NCBI RefSeq assembly: GCF_009755225.1
Contig: NZ_WQKZ01000002.1
Span: forward strand, 744,001 to 808,000
Reading direction: 5' to 3'
Length of the DNA stretch: 64,000 nucleotides
From: Hymenobacter ginkgonis
GTDB lineage: Bacteria > Bacteroidota > Bacteroidia > Cytophagales > Hymenobacteraceae
In this document: in pieces, positions 16,458 to 25,185 of the stretch
How the letters are laid out: the number at the start of each line of letters is the position of its first letter
Position numbering within the stretch: position 1 is the stretch's first letter
Made by a program: the position numbers and the translations under genes
Notes under the pieces: model-generated
Databases searched by the model: none
What the model was told of the DNA's origin: nothing
Seen by the model: the letters and a program-made list of their open reading frames with translations, nothing else

Positions 16458-19400
16458 ATGAGAAAAATTTACCTACTTCCCTTCGCTTTGCTACCCGGCG
16501 TGCTGGTGGCGCCGGCGGCCTACGCCCAAACGGCCCCAAGCGGCGTGGCAGCCACTGCGCCCATCACGGGGGTAGTGCGCCAGGCTACCGACCGCACCCC
16601 GCTGCCCGGTGTGAACGTGGTGGTGAAAGGCACCAGCAATGGTACTTCTACCGACGCCGACGGCCACTATTCGCTCAGCAACGTGCCGGCTGGGGCCACG
16701 CTCGTGTTCAGCTTTGTGGGCTACGAGGCGGTAGAGCGCCGCGCCAGTGGGGGCGTGCTCGACATTACGCTCACGGCCAGCAACCGCGACCTTGATGAGG
16801 TGGTGGTGCTCGGCTACGGCATCAAGCAGGAGCGGCGCGACATTGTGACGGCCGTGCAGGAAGTAAGCAGCAAAGACATTATTGATTCGCGCCAGCCCAA
16901 CATTGTCAATGCGTTGCAGGGCAAGGTGGCAGGCGTCAACATCACGTCGTCGGGCGGCGGCGCGGGCGAGGGCGCCAGCATCGTCATCCGGGGCGGCACG
17001 TCGCTCGACGGCGACAACCAGCCGCTGTTCGTCATCGACGGGATGATAATGGACAACTCGTCCTTCCAGGAAAGCACCGCGCCGGGCGGCGGCTCGGCCT
17101 TCAACGGCTTGCTGGGCCGCTCGGTGGGCGCGGCCAACCGCGCCGGCGACCTCAACCCCGAAGACATTGCCTCCATGACGGTGCTCAAGGGCCCGGCCGC
17201 GGCCGCGCTCTACGGCTTGCGCGCCGCCAACGGCGCCGTGGTTATTACTACCAAAAAGGGCACGGCTGGCCGCACGCAGCTCAACTTCCGCACCCAGTTT
17301 TCGGTGGATGAGGTGAACCGCCTGCCCAAAATGCAGGACCAGTACGGCCAGGGCTCCAACGGCATATTCGATGCTACCACGCGCATATCGTTCGGGCCGC
17401 GCTTCCAGCCGGGCCAAACCGTCTATAACAACCTGAAAGACTTCTTCCAGGCCGGCCACTCTTACCAAAACTTCGTCACCATGTCGGGTGGCTCGGAGAA
17501 AGCCAGCTTCTTCGCTTCAGCTTCCAACTTGCAGCAAACGGGCGTCACGCCCGAAAGCAAGTACGACAAAACCACGGTGCGCCTCTCGGGCTCGGCCCAA
17601 ATTTCGCCTAAGCTAAGCGTCACCGGTTCGGGGCAATACCTCAACTCGGGCGCCGTGCGCCCCATTCAAGGGCCGGGCCTGCTGGGCACGGCGGGCACCA
17701 GCTCGGGCGGCTTTTTGCTGAGCTTGCTCAACTGGCCGCGCAACGACGACGCCCGCAATTACCTCAATCCTGACGGCAGCCGCCGCCGCCTCTTGGCGCT
17801 GGGTAGCGGCATCGACGCCGACGCCGATAACCCCTACTGGACCGCCGACAAAAACCCGCAGACCGACCGCACCAACCGCTTTGTAGGCAACGTGCAGCTG
17901 AGCTTTGCAGCCACCAAATGGTTGACGCTGAGCCACAACATCGGCACCGACTGGGCCACCTCGCGCAATACGTCGGTGCGGGCCGTGGGCACGTCGCAGG
18001 TGGGCAATCAAAACGGCGGCATTGCCGAAACAGTAGACCAGAACCGCGTCACGACGGCCACCACGCTGGCTACCCTCACGCACAACTTCGGCGAGAACTT
18101 CCGGGGCTCGCTCATTTTGGGCAATACTATTGAGGAAAACCGCGACGAGGCGGTGGATTACCTGGGCTTAATTTTTCAGAACCCCAACTTCATTGGGCTC
18201 AATAATACCGTGACGCGCAGCGCCTTGCAGCGCGATTCGAAGCGCCACCTTATCGGCAACTTCGCCCGCCTCTCCACCACCATCTTCGACCAGCTGATTG
18301 TGGAGTTGCAAGCCCGCTACGACCAGTCGTCGACCCTACCCCGCCCCGACGAGGGCAAGGTGTTTGGCAAAGGCTTCCTCTACGGCTCGGCCGCGGCGGG
18401 CTACGAGTTCACCAAAATCCTAGGCCTCGACCAAAGCCCCATCCTGAACTATGGCAAACTGCGCGCCTCGGTGGCCGAAGTGGGCCGCGATACCGGTCCC
18501 TACCGGGTAGAGTCGCCGCTAACCAGCAACACGTACATCGGGGGCGGCTTCCGCAACGATTTCTACGGCTCCAACCCGCTGCTCAAGCCCGAGCGCACCC
18601 GCACCTACGAAGCGGGAGTAGCGCTGCAATTCTTCAAAAACCGGCTGAGCCTCGACTTCAACTACTACCGCTCGCGCACCACCGACCAGCTCATTGCGCC
18701 CCGCGTGAGCCAGGCCACGGGCTTTATCCTCCAGTACATCAACGGGGGGGTAGTAACTAATGAAGGCCAGGAAATTAGCCTCAGCGGCACCCCGGTGCGC
18801 ACCAGCTCGGGCTTCAACTGGGATGTGCTGGTCAACTTCTACCACAATACCAACAACGTCGAGAGCCTGCCCTCGCCGCTGACGGTGGTGTACCAGTCCG
18901 ATACCTTTATTACCAACGTGCACGAGGGCGGCGCTTTCCCCGGCCACCCTATTTCAGGCATTGCGGCCACGGATTTTGCGCGCGTCAACGACCCCAATAG
19001 CCCCTACAACGGCCAGGTAATCGTGAATGCTACCACTGGCTACCCCACCGTGAACGCCAACTTCGTGTATGCCGGTAACCGGGCTCCGCGCTTCACCACG
19101 CAGCTCACCAACACATTTACATATAAGGGGTTGTCGCTGAGCACACTGTTTGATTTTCGCGTGGGGGGCGTAGTGGTGAATGGCAACGACTACTACCAGA
19201 CCACTGTGGGCACGTCTAACCGCACCAGCGAGCGCTACAAGACTGTGGTGTTTGATGGCGTAGTAGCCACGCGCGATGCCAACGGTAACACCACCTACGC
19301 GCCTAACACTCGCCCGGCTGAGCTCACCCAGAATTATTACACCACCGTGCTGAGTACCGTGGGCACGCCCTTTATTGAAGATGGCTCCTGGGCCCGCCTG

Positions 19401-19643
19401 CGCTACCTCACGCTCAGCTACGCGCTGCCGGCGCGCTGGCTGGGGGGTAGCAGCTCGTTCCTCAAAGGCATCGAGCTGAACGTGACCGGCCGCAACCTGG
19501 TGCTGCTCACCAAATACACCGGCGCCGACCCCGAAACGGCTGCTTCAGGCGCGGGAGTGCGTGGCGGCGGCTCGGGTGGCATCGACTATGGCAACATCCC
19601 CGCCACCCGCGGCGTGGACATGGGCCTGCGTGTCAATTTCTAA
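16458..19643 (+). CDS. SusC/RagA-family TonB-dependent outer-membrane transporter
   Basis: SusC proteins are TonB-dependent barrels capped by a SusD lipoprotein that import oligosaccharides or peptides. I start at ATG 16458 (1061 residues) because MRKIYLLPFALLPGVLVAPA is a clear signal peptide. Next come a carboxypeptidase-regulatory-like domain (about 28-115, ITGVVRQATDRTPLPGVNVV), a plug with IVIRGGTSL and PLFVIDGM, the family hallmark ASMTVLKGPAAAALYG, and a barrel ending in GLRVNF. The downstream SusD gene is 81 bases away with a palindromic repeat between. No sugar-active enzyme or sigma/anti-sigma pair adjoins, so the substrate is unknown. Confidence 0.95.
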   Translation: MRKIYLLPFALLPGVLVAPAAYAQTAPSGVAATAPITGVVRQATDRTPLPGVNVVVKGTSNGTSTDADGHYSLSNVPAGATLVFSFVGYEAVERRASGGVLDITLTASNRDLDEVVVLGYGIKQERRDIVTAVQEVSSKDIIDSRQPNIVNALQGKVAGVNITSSGGGAGEGASIVIRGGTSLDGDNQPLFVIDGMIMDNSSFQESTAPGGGSAFNGLLGRSVGAANRAGDLNPEDIASMTVLKGPAAAALYGLRAANGAVVITTKKGTAGRTQLNFRTQFSVDEVNRLPKMQDQYGQGSNGIFDATTRISFGPRFQPGQTVYNNLKDFFQAGHSYQNFVTMSGGSEKASFFASASNLQQTGVTPESKYDKTTVRLSGSAQISPKLSVTGSGQYLNSGAVRPIQGPGLLGTAGTSSGGFLLSLLNWPRNDDARNYLNPDGSRRRLLALGSGIDADADNPYWTADKNPQTDRTNRFVGNVQLSFAATKWLTLSHNIGTDWATSRNTSVRAVGTSQVGNQNGGIAETVDQNRVTTATTLATLTHNFGENFRGSLILGNTIEENRDEAVDYLGLIFQNPNFIGLNNTVTRSALQRDSKRHLIGNFARLSTTIFDQLIVELQARYDQSSTLPRPDEGKVFGKGFLYGSAAAGYEFTKILGLDQSPILNYGKLRASVAEVGRDTGPYRVESPLTSNTYIGGGFRNDFYGSNPLLKPERTRTYEAGVALQFFKNRLSLDFNYYRSRTTDQLIAPRVSQATGFILQYINGGVVTNEGQEISLSGTPVRTSSGFNWDVLVNFYHNTNNVESLPSPLTVVYQSDTFITNVHEGGAFPGHPISGIAATDFARVNDPNSPYNGQVIVNATTGYPTVNANFVYAGNRAPRFTTQLTNTFTYKGLSLSTLFDFRVGGVVVNGNDYYQTTVGTSNRTSERYKTVVFDGVVATRDANGNTTYAPNTRPAELTQNYYTTVLSTVGTPFIEDGSWARLRYLTLSYALPARWLGGSSSFLKGIELNVTGRNLVLLTKYTGADPETAASGAGVRGGGSGGIDYGNIPATRGVDMGLRVNF

Positions 19644-19652
19644 TTTGAAAGT

Positions 19653-19702
19653 ACGCCTGCCGTTGCGCGAGCGCGAACAGCGAAGCAACGATTAAAGGCG
19701 TT
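19653..19702. repeat. Palindromic repeat between susC and susD
   Basis: CGCCTGCCGTTGCGCGAGCG and the inverted GCGAAGCAACGATTAAAGGCG form a hairpin. The core (GTTGCGCGAGCG..GCGAAGCAAC) resembles the CCTTGCGAGC..GAAGCAA palindrome at 35660. Confidence 0.6.
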
Positions 19703-19724
19703 CAGCAATAAAGTATTATCCCTA

Positions 19725-21299
19725 ATGAAAAAATATCTTTTCCTACTCGGGCTGCTGGGGTCCATGGCGGCACTGCCGTCGTGCCAAACCTACCTCGACG
19801 TCAACAACAACCCAAACAACCCCGTCTCTTCGACGCCTAACTTCCTGCTGCCGGGCATCATTTCCAATGGCATTCAGACGCAGATGTTTACGGCGCTGCG
19901 CACGCCCTACATCACACAGTATGTGGTGAGCCGCACCGCCAACAGCGGCGGCAACGACCAGTACTACTTCACCAATGCGCAGAGCACCAACACGTTTAAT
20001 TACTCTTACTTTCAATCGGGCGGTAATATTCCGCCCATGATTGCCGCCGCGCAGGCCGAGGGCTCGCCCTACTACGTGGGCGCGGGCAAGATTATGCAGG
20101 CCCTCATCTTGGCGCACGCTACCGATATGCTCGGCGATATTCCGTACACGGAGGCCTACCAGGGCGGCAACAACTACACGCCTAAGTACGACTCGCAGCA
20201 GCAGATTTACACCACTATCAACCAGCTTTGTGACGAGGGGGTAGTAGAAATGCAGAAGCCGGCCACGGCTAATTTTCGCCCGCTCTACAGCACCTCGCCT
20301 AGCGAAAGCGGCGATATTCTCTACAAAGGCGACGTGAATAAGTGGATACGTTTGGCCTACTCTCTCAAGGCGCGCCAGGCGCAGCACCTCACCAAAAAGG
20401 CTAGCTACGACCCTGCCGCCGTGCTGGCGCTCTGCGATAAAGGTTTCACCGCCAGTACCGACGATGCCCAGATAAACTTCCAAACGGCCGTGTTACCCCT
20501 CACCAACACGACCAACATCTTCGGGCCCACGCGGTCTAACTTCGGCACGGCTACCTTTTCGGCTAACGTAGTGAAGTACTTGAATGGCACGACTTATCCC
20601 GGCGTCGTGGACCCGCGCTGGGGCATTTTGGTGCCTGCCACTAGCACCGGCGTTGACCCCGGCATTGGCACGGCAGCTACTACCACGGGCATTAACATTA
20701 CGCCCGGCTCCAGCCCGGCCGTTACCGATTTCTACGGTAGCTGGTATGCTCGCGACCTGGGCTATTTCGAAGTTATCACTTACCACGAACTCAAGTTTAT
20801 CGAGGCTGAAGCCGCTTTCCGCGCGGGCAACACGCAGCGCGCCTACGACGCCCTGCGCGCCGGGGTACGCGCCAACATGGCCAAGGTGGGGGTAGGCGGC
20901 ACTTTCTCGCCGCCTACCGTCACGTTCCCGGTCATCACGCAGGCGCAGATAACGGCCTACCTCGCCTCGGCTGCCATGCCTCAGACGCCCGCCGCCGTGA
21001 CCCTGCGCCAGATAATGGAGCAGAAATACCTGGCTATGTTCCTGAACCCCGACGTGTGGTCGGATATGCGCCGGCTGGATTTCCGACCCGATATCTACGT
21101 CAACTTCGCCTACCCCTCCCGGGCTAACCCAGTGCTGCTGGCGGGCACCACGGCCCTCACACGCTTCCCACGTCGCTTGCTGCCGGGGGCCACGGAGGTG
21201 CTCTACAACCCCAGCGCGATTGCCAAGCTCTTCAGCGATGCTGGCGCCACCGCTAACGACGACTATGTGACCAAGCCATTGTGGTTTGACCAGCCGTAA
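19725..21299 (+). CDS. SusD/RagB-family surface lipoprotein
   Basis: The partner of the SusC protein: a helical, TPR-like lipoprotein forming the lid over the transporter and binding substrate. The 524-residue protein has a lipoprotein signal with LPSC (Cys20), the family opening TYLDVNNNPNNPVSSTPN, and the C-terminal block LRQIMEQKYLAMFLNPDVWSDMRR. This is the SusD_2 type whose N-terminus reads DVNxNPNNP. A poly-threonine/glycine stretch around residues 305-335 may be a surface loop. Substrate unknown. Confidence 0.93.
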   Translation: MKKYLFLLGLLGSMAALPSCQTYLDVNNNPNNPVSSTPNFLLPGIISNGIQTQMFTALRTPYITQYVVSRTANSGGNDQYYFTNAQSTNTFNYSYFQSGGNIPPMIAAAQAEGSPYYVGAGKIMQALILAHATDMLGDIPYTEAYQGGNNYTPKYDSQQQIYTTINQLCDEGVVEMQKPATANFRPLYSTSPSESGDILYKGDVNKWIRLAYSLKARQAQHLTKKASYDPAAVLALCDKGFTASTDDAQINFQTAVLPLTNTTNIFGPTRSNFGTATFSANVVKYLNGTTYPGVVDPRWGILVPATSTGVDPGIGTAATTTGINITPGSSPAVTDFYGSWYARDLGYFEVITYHELKFIEAEAAFRAGNTQRAYDALRAGVRANMAKVGVGGTFSPPTVTFPVITQAQITAYLASAAMPQTPAAVTLRQIMEQKYLAMFLNPDVWSDMRRLDFRPDIYVNFAYPSRANPVLLAGTTALTRFPRRLLPGATEVLYNPSAIAKLFSDAGATANDDYVTKPLWFDQP

Positions 21300-21324
21300 C
21301 TTCATCCTCTTGTATTGACTGTTT

Positions 21325-21765
21325 ATGAACACGTTAACTAAAAGCGCGCTGCCTTTGCTGGGCTTAGTTCTGCTGGCTGGCTGCAAGAAGGAACTTGATA
21401 CCTACTACAAGCCGCAAGATGAAGCAGGCTTCTTCAACGTGGGTATTCTGGGTACCACGTTCAACACCACGTTTGCGACCAAATACGGCCCCGGCAAAAG
21501 CATTCCAATTACGGCCGCCTACAACCAAACCGATGGCCCGGCTACCATCACGGTTTTTCAGGCCACCAAAACCGATTCGGCGCAGGTGGGCAGCTATCCG
21601 GCCAGCGGCACTTTCAGCCAAACCTTCCTGACTACCACGCAAGCCGTGCCGTACACCGTGCCCGCAACCTACGCGCTCAACACGGCCGTGCGCCTCGACA
21701 TCACCCTAACTTTCCAAAACGGCGCCCAGCGTCGGCGGCGCATTACTTACACCGTCGCCAACTAG
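21325..21765 (+). CDS. Small lipoprotein of the SusCD operon
   Basis: A 146-residue lipoprotein with lipobox LLAGC (Cys20 or close) followed by KKELD. The mature part is Thr/Ala-rich and beta-predicted, ending in LDITLTFQNGAQRRRRITYTVAN, which suggests a single immunoglobulin-like domain. It starts 25 bases after the susD stop and ends about 90 bases before a terminator, so it is the third gene of the operon. I do not recognise the family; position suggests a surface binding or accessory lipoprotein like SusE. Confidence 0.75.
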   Translation: MNTLTKSALPLLGLVLLAGCKKELDTYYKPQDEAGFFNVGILGTTFNTTFATKYGPGKSIPITAAYNQTDGPATITVFQATKTDSAQVGSYPASGTFSQTFLTTTQAVPYTVPATYALNTAVRLDITLTFQNGAQRRRRITYTVAN

Positions 21766-21855
21766 CGTGAGCCCCTGAACTAGGGCCGGCAAAGCATGAG
21801 GGCAAGGTGTACCGAGCCAATCGAGCTAATAAGCTTCAGAAATTGTTCATAAAAA

Positions 21856-21886
21856 TAGCCCCGTTAGCCTGAGTTAGCGGGGCTTT
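21856..21886 (+). terminator. Terminator after the SusCD operon
   Basis: AGCCCCG and its complement CGGGGCT enclose a short loop and are followed by TTTTG. It separates the SusCD operon from the ATP synthase region. Confidence 0.75.
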
Positions 21887-21944
21887 TGTATGGTTGCAAG
21901 CGTATTCATACCGACCTTTGCCCCCCGGCTACGGCCTAGTATTT

Positions 21945-22358
21945 ATGAATAGTCGCTTTTTAACCCAATTTGTAGCGTTCGCTCTCGCCAGCTTTGCGGT
22001 GCTTTTTGGCCTGCGCGCAGCTTTTGGGGCAGCCGTAGTGCACCCCTTAGCGCCGTATGTGCTGGGGGCCCTGCTACTGCTAACGCTGGTCGCGTATGCC
22101 GTAACGGCGCAGGCTACTCGCCGCTCGCCCAATGGGTTTATGCCCGCCTATTTTGGGGGGGTAGGGTTGCGGCTAGTAATCGGAGTAGGCATAATTTTAA
22201 CCTACTTCTTTCAAGGCGGAATACAACAAAATCGGGACGTCTTAACTTTCCTCGGCGCCTTCTTTATAGGCTATTTTCTATGCGCTGGCTTTGAAATATG
22301 GGCTATTTTTAGTAACTTGCGCCCGTTTTCAGCGAAGCAAGTCTCAAAAGACGAATAA
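21945..22358 (+). CDS. AtpI-like membrane protein upstream of atpB
   Basis: A 137-residue protein with four predicted membrane helices (about 7-27, 35-55, 70-92, 100-122). In many bacteria a small AtpI-type membrane protein is encoded just before atpB, and this gene starts a same-strand run into atpB with a 34-base gap. Sequence similarity to canonical AtpI is weak by eye, so the call rests on topology and position. ATG 21945 is chosen over the upstream frame because residues from there form the first helix. A role in assembling or supplying ions to the ATP synthase is inference. Confidence 0.65.
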   Translation: MNSRFLTQFVAFALASFAVLFGLRAAFGAAVVHPLAPYVLGALLLLTLVAYAVTAQATRRSPNGFMPAYFGGVGLRLVIGVGIILTYFFQGGIQQNRDVLTFLGAFFIGYFLCAGFEIWAIFSNLRPFSAKQVSKDE

Positions 22359-22392
22359 TTTACCGTCGAGCTTGACTTTTAACCAATATTGA

Positions 22393-23484
22393 ATGAAGCG
22401 TTTACTAACCCTCCTTCTCTGCCTGTGCACGTTCGTCGGCTTCGCAGCTGAGCCCGCCGAATCGGGTGAAAAAGGGGGGGCGTTCAACCCCGGCGAAATT
22501 ATTTTGCACCACGTGGCCGACTCGCACGAGTGGCATTGGTTCAGCACCGATAATGGCAATTTTGTTACCTACTTGCCCATCATCGCTTACCAGCCTGGCA
22601 AGGGGGTAGCTGCTTTCTCCTCCGAGAAAGTTGCTGAAGGCAAAACTTACGGCAACTTTAAGCTCGAAGACGAGAAGCTCGTGGCCATTGACGGCAGCAA
22701 AGTCTACGACTTTTCCATTACCAAAAACGTGGCAGCACTGGCCATGAGCAGCCTGCTGCTCGTGTTCATTTTCTCTTCAGTTGCCAAGTCCTACCGTAGC
22801 CGGGTTGGCCAAGCGCCCTCAGGCTTGCAGTCACTACTCGAGCCGTTCATCGTTTTCATTCGCGACGAAGTAGGCAAGAAAAGCATTGGTCCGAAGTACG
22901 AGCGCTACATGCCCTACTTGCTCACGGTGTTCTTCTTTATCTGGTTCAACAACCTGCTGGGTCTCACGCCTGGTGCCGCCAACCTCTCGGGTAATATCGC
23001 CGTGACGATGGCCCTGGCCGTGGTGACGTTGCTCATCACCCTGTTCAGCGCCAATAAGAACTACTGGGGCCACATCTTCGCACCTCCTGGCGTGCCATGG
23101 CCGCTCTACATCATCATGGTTCCGGTCGAGCTGATTGGGGTGCTTGTGAAGCCCTTTTCGCTGATGATTCGACTATTTGCTAATATCACAGCTGGTCACA
23201 TCATCATTCTGAGTTTTATCAGCCTGATTTTCATTTTCCGCTCGGCTGCTACTGGCTTGATATCGGTGCCATTTGGCTTGTTTATCAGCCTGTTGGAATT
23301 GCTTGTTTCCATTTTGCAAGCTTATATTTTTACGCTTCTAACCGCTATGTATATCGGCGGAGCCGTAGAAGAGCATCACCACGAGGAAGAGCACGGCCAC
23401 GGCGAAGACTTCGGCACGGCCGAGCAACGCGCTGGTGGTTCCAATGTAGCACACCTCAACCGGCCTGACGTAGCTACTCACTAG
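22393..23484 (+). CDS. atpB: ATP synthase subunit a (F0)
   Basis: Subunit a forms the two proton half-channels beside the c-ring. The 363-residue protein begins with a cleavable-looking signal sequence (MKRLLTLLLCLCTFVGFA), then an extended periplasmic N-terminus (about 20-115), as is common in Bacteroidota. The essential arginine is R260 in SLMIRLFANITAGH, with MVPVELIG ahead of it. The C-terminus carries an unusual His/Glu-rich tail (EEHHHEEEHGHGED, about residues 326-340). First of six consecutive atp genes in the order B-E-F-H-A-G. Confidence 0.97.
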   Translation: MKRLLTLLLCLCTFVGFAAEPAESGEKGGAFNPGEIILHHVADSHEWHWFSTDNGNFVTYLPIIAYQPGKGVAAFSSEKVAEGKTYGNFKLEDEKLVAIDGSKVYDFSITKNVAALAMSSLLLVFIFSSVAKSYRSRVGQAPSGLQSLLEPFIVFIRDEVGKKSIGPKYERYMPYLLTVFFFIWFNNLLGLTPGAANLSGNIAVTMALAVVTLLITLFSANKNYWGHIFAPPGVPWPLYIIMVPVELIGVLVKPFSLMIRLFANITAGHIIILSFISLIFIFRSAATGLISVPFGLFISLLELLVSILQAYIFTLLTAMYIGGAVEEHHHEEEHGHGEDFGTAEQRAGGSNVAHLNRPDVATH

Positions 23485-23562
23485 CCTAGCCCGGCCGTTA
23501 GTTTACTGGCCCGGTTTTATTTCCCCAAGTTTTCTTTTTCCTACACACATTTCTTTTTTACC

Positions 23563-23823
23563 ATGCTTCTTTCGTTGTTGCTGCAAGTTGTTAATTCGGT
23601 TGGTCTGGCTGTAATGGGTGCCGGCATCGGCGCTGGTCTGGCTATCCTGGGCGCTGGCCTGGGTATTGGCCGCATCGGCGGTAGCGCTATGGAAGCCATC
23701 GGCCGTCAGCCGGAGGCTTCGGGCCGTATTCAGACTGCCATGCTCATCGTGGCGGCTCTGCTGGAAGGTGCTACGCTGTTCGCCATCGTAGTCTGCTTGC
23801 TCATTGCCCTGAAATTGCAGTAA
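23563..23823 (+). CDS. atpE: ATP synthase subunit c (F0)
   Basis: The proteolipid of the rotating ring. The 86-residue hairpin has a glycine-rich first helix (GAGIGAGLAILGAGLGIG), the polar loop GRQPEA, and the proton-binding carboxylate E68 in ALLEGATLF. The first helix shows no glutamine and the second no Glu-Ser pair of sodium-type rings, so proton coupling is expected from family knowledge. It lies 78 bases after atpB. Confidence 0.97.
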   Translation: MLLSLLLQVVNSVGLAVMGAGIGAGLAILGAGLGIGRIGGSAMEAIGRQPEASGRIQTAMLIVAALLEGATLFAIVVCLLIALKLQ

Positions 23824-24026
23824 TCGCGTCGAGTATAACCCGGCCGGCTGGCTTTCCTCACTAGTCTAGTTGAGGAAGCCAGCCGTGCCGGGTTTTCATT
23901 CGGCCGAATGCGGGCTAGCGTTTACTAACGACGCCAGCCATGCTTTTTGGCAATCCCGTTGCCGTCGCCGAATGTTCTTTGGCGCGGACTTGCTTCTGCG
24001 TTACCACTTCGATAATTGCCGCTCCT

Positions 24027-24521
24027 ATGTCGCTTATCACTCCCGAATTCGGTTTGCTTTTCTGGCAAACCTTGATTTTCCTTCTTCTGCTTCTGTTGCT
24101 GGCTAAGTTCGCTTGGAAGCCCATTTTGGGCTCCTTGAAAGAGCGGGAAGACAGCATAGACAACGCCCTTAAAATGGCGCAGCAGGCTAAAGAGGAAATG
24201 CAAAACCTCAAGGCCGGCAATGAAAAGCTTTTGGCTGACGCACGCAAAGAGCGTGACCAGATGCTAAAAGAAGGCCAAGCAATGGCTGCTCAGTTCGTTG
24301 AGCAAGCCAAAACTACCGCTTCAGCCGAAGCCGGCCGCATCACGCAGCAGGCTCGCGAGGCAATTCAGCAAGAGAAAAACGCTGCCCTAGCTGAGGTAAA
24401 AAATACCGCTGCTCAGCTTAGTGTCGATATCGCCGAACGCTTACTGCGCCGCGAATTAGCTGACCCAACCGCTCAGCAAAAGCTGGTAGACGAATACCTG
24501 AAAGACGTAAAGCTTAATTAG
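24027..24521 (+). CDS. atpF: ATP synthase subunit b (F0)
   Basis: Subunit b is the peripheral stalk. From ATG 24027 the protein has 164 residues: MSLITPEFGLLFWQTLIFLL gives the usual membrane helix (about 8-26), then a long charged helix (KEREDSIDNALKMAQQAKEE onward) that binds delta. The upstream frame extension to 23940 would add a polar leader not seen in the family. It starts about 200 bases after atpE and is followed, after an inverted-repeat spacer, by atpH. Confidence 0.95.
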   Translation: MSLITPEFGLLFWQTLIFLLLLLLLAKFAWKPILGSLKEREDSIDNALKMAQQAKEEMQNLKAGNEKLLADARKERDQMLKEGQAMAAQFVEQAKTTASAEAGRITQQAREAIQQEKNAALAEVKNTAAQLSVDIAERLLRRELADPTAQQKLVDEYLKDVKLN

Positions 24522-24609
24522 GTAATGGTTAACGATTAATGGTCTGTGTTGCTCACGCGCATCTGCAGCTACCCCACATCGACCATTAATCACTAATTAC
24601 TACCCATTA
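24520..24609. repeat. AT-rich inverted repeat between atpF and atpH
   Basis: GGTAATGGTTAACGATTAATGGTC and the inverted GACCATTAATCACTAATTACTACC flank a 45-base centre. The arms are imperfect. It occupies the whole spacer and resembles the AT-rich inverted repeat between atpA and atpG in style. Confidence 0.6.
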
Positions 24610-24614
24610 AAAAT

Positions 24615-25178
24615 ATGGCCGACGAAAGAGTAGCCGCCCGCTATGCCAAATCCTTATTGGATTTGGCGCAGGAGCAGGGCAACCTGGCAACTATCAAACA
24701 GGATATGGATTTGCTGGCCAACACGATGGCTGGCAGCCGCGACCTGCGCTTGCTGCTCCGCAACCCGATTGTGAAGCACGACAAGAAACTAAGTATCCTC
24801 ACCGCCGTGTTTGGGGGTAAGGTGTCAGAGTTGATGATGCGCTTTTTTCAGATTCTGACTAGCAAGAACCGAGAAGCCGCGCTAGAACACATCGGCAACG
24901 AGTTTCTAATTCAGTACAACGCGCTGATGGGTGTGCAAGTAGCGGAGGTTATTTCGGCTGTGCCGCTTACCCCCGCTACTCGTGCCGAAATTGAGAAGAT
25001 GGTAGCCCGGCAAACGGGCCTCCAGCAGGTTTCGCTCACCGAGAAGGTGGATGCTTCGCTAATTGGTGGCTTCGTGCTGCGCATCGGCGACCGGCAGATT
25101 GATGACTCGGTGCGCGGAGGCTTGCGCCGCTTGCGCACCTCCTTGACCGACAATACTTACCAACCCAGTATAAACTAA
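24615..25178 (+). CDS. atpH: ATP synthase subunit delta (F1)
   Basis: Delta joins the top of the alpha3beta3 head to the b stalk (OSCP type). The 187-residue protein begins [22 protein letters not shown], the usual N-terminal helix bundle, and has the C-terminal signature [25 protein letters not shown]. Length is normal. The stop is 7 bases before the atpA start, indicating tight coupling. Confidence 0.97.
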   Translation: MADERVAARYAKSLLDLAQEQGNLATIKQDMDLLANTMAGSRDLRLLLRNPIVKHDKKLSILTAVFGGKVSELMMRFFQILTSKNREAALEHIGNEFLIQYNALMGVQVAEVISAVPLTPATRAEIEKMVARQTGLQQVSLTEKVDASLIGGFVLRIGDRQIDDSVRGGLRRLRTSLTDNTYQPSIN

Positions 25179-25185
25179 TATCCCA

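Noticed and set aside
16491..17468. 325-codon minus-strand ORF opposite susC
   Set aside because: Antisense to a strongly supported SusC gene; composition is typical of complementary-frame artefacts.
19743..20483. 246-codon minus-strand ORF opposite susD
   Set aside because: Shadow frame of SusD, no recognisable motifs.
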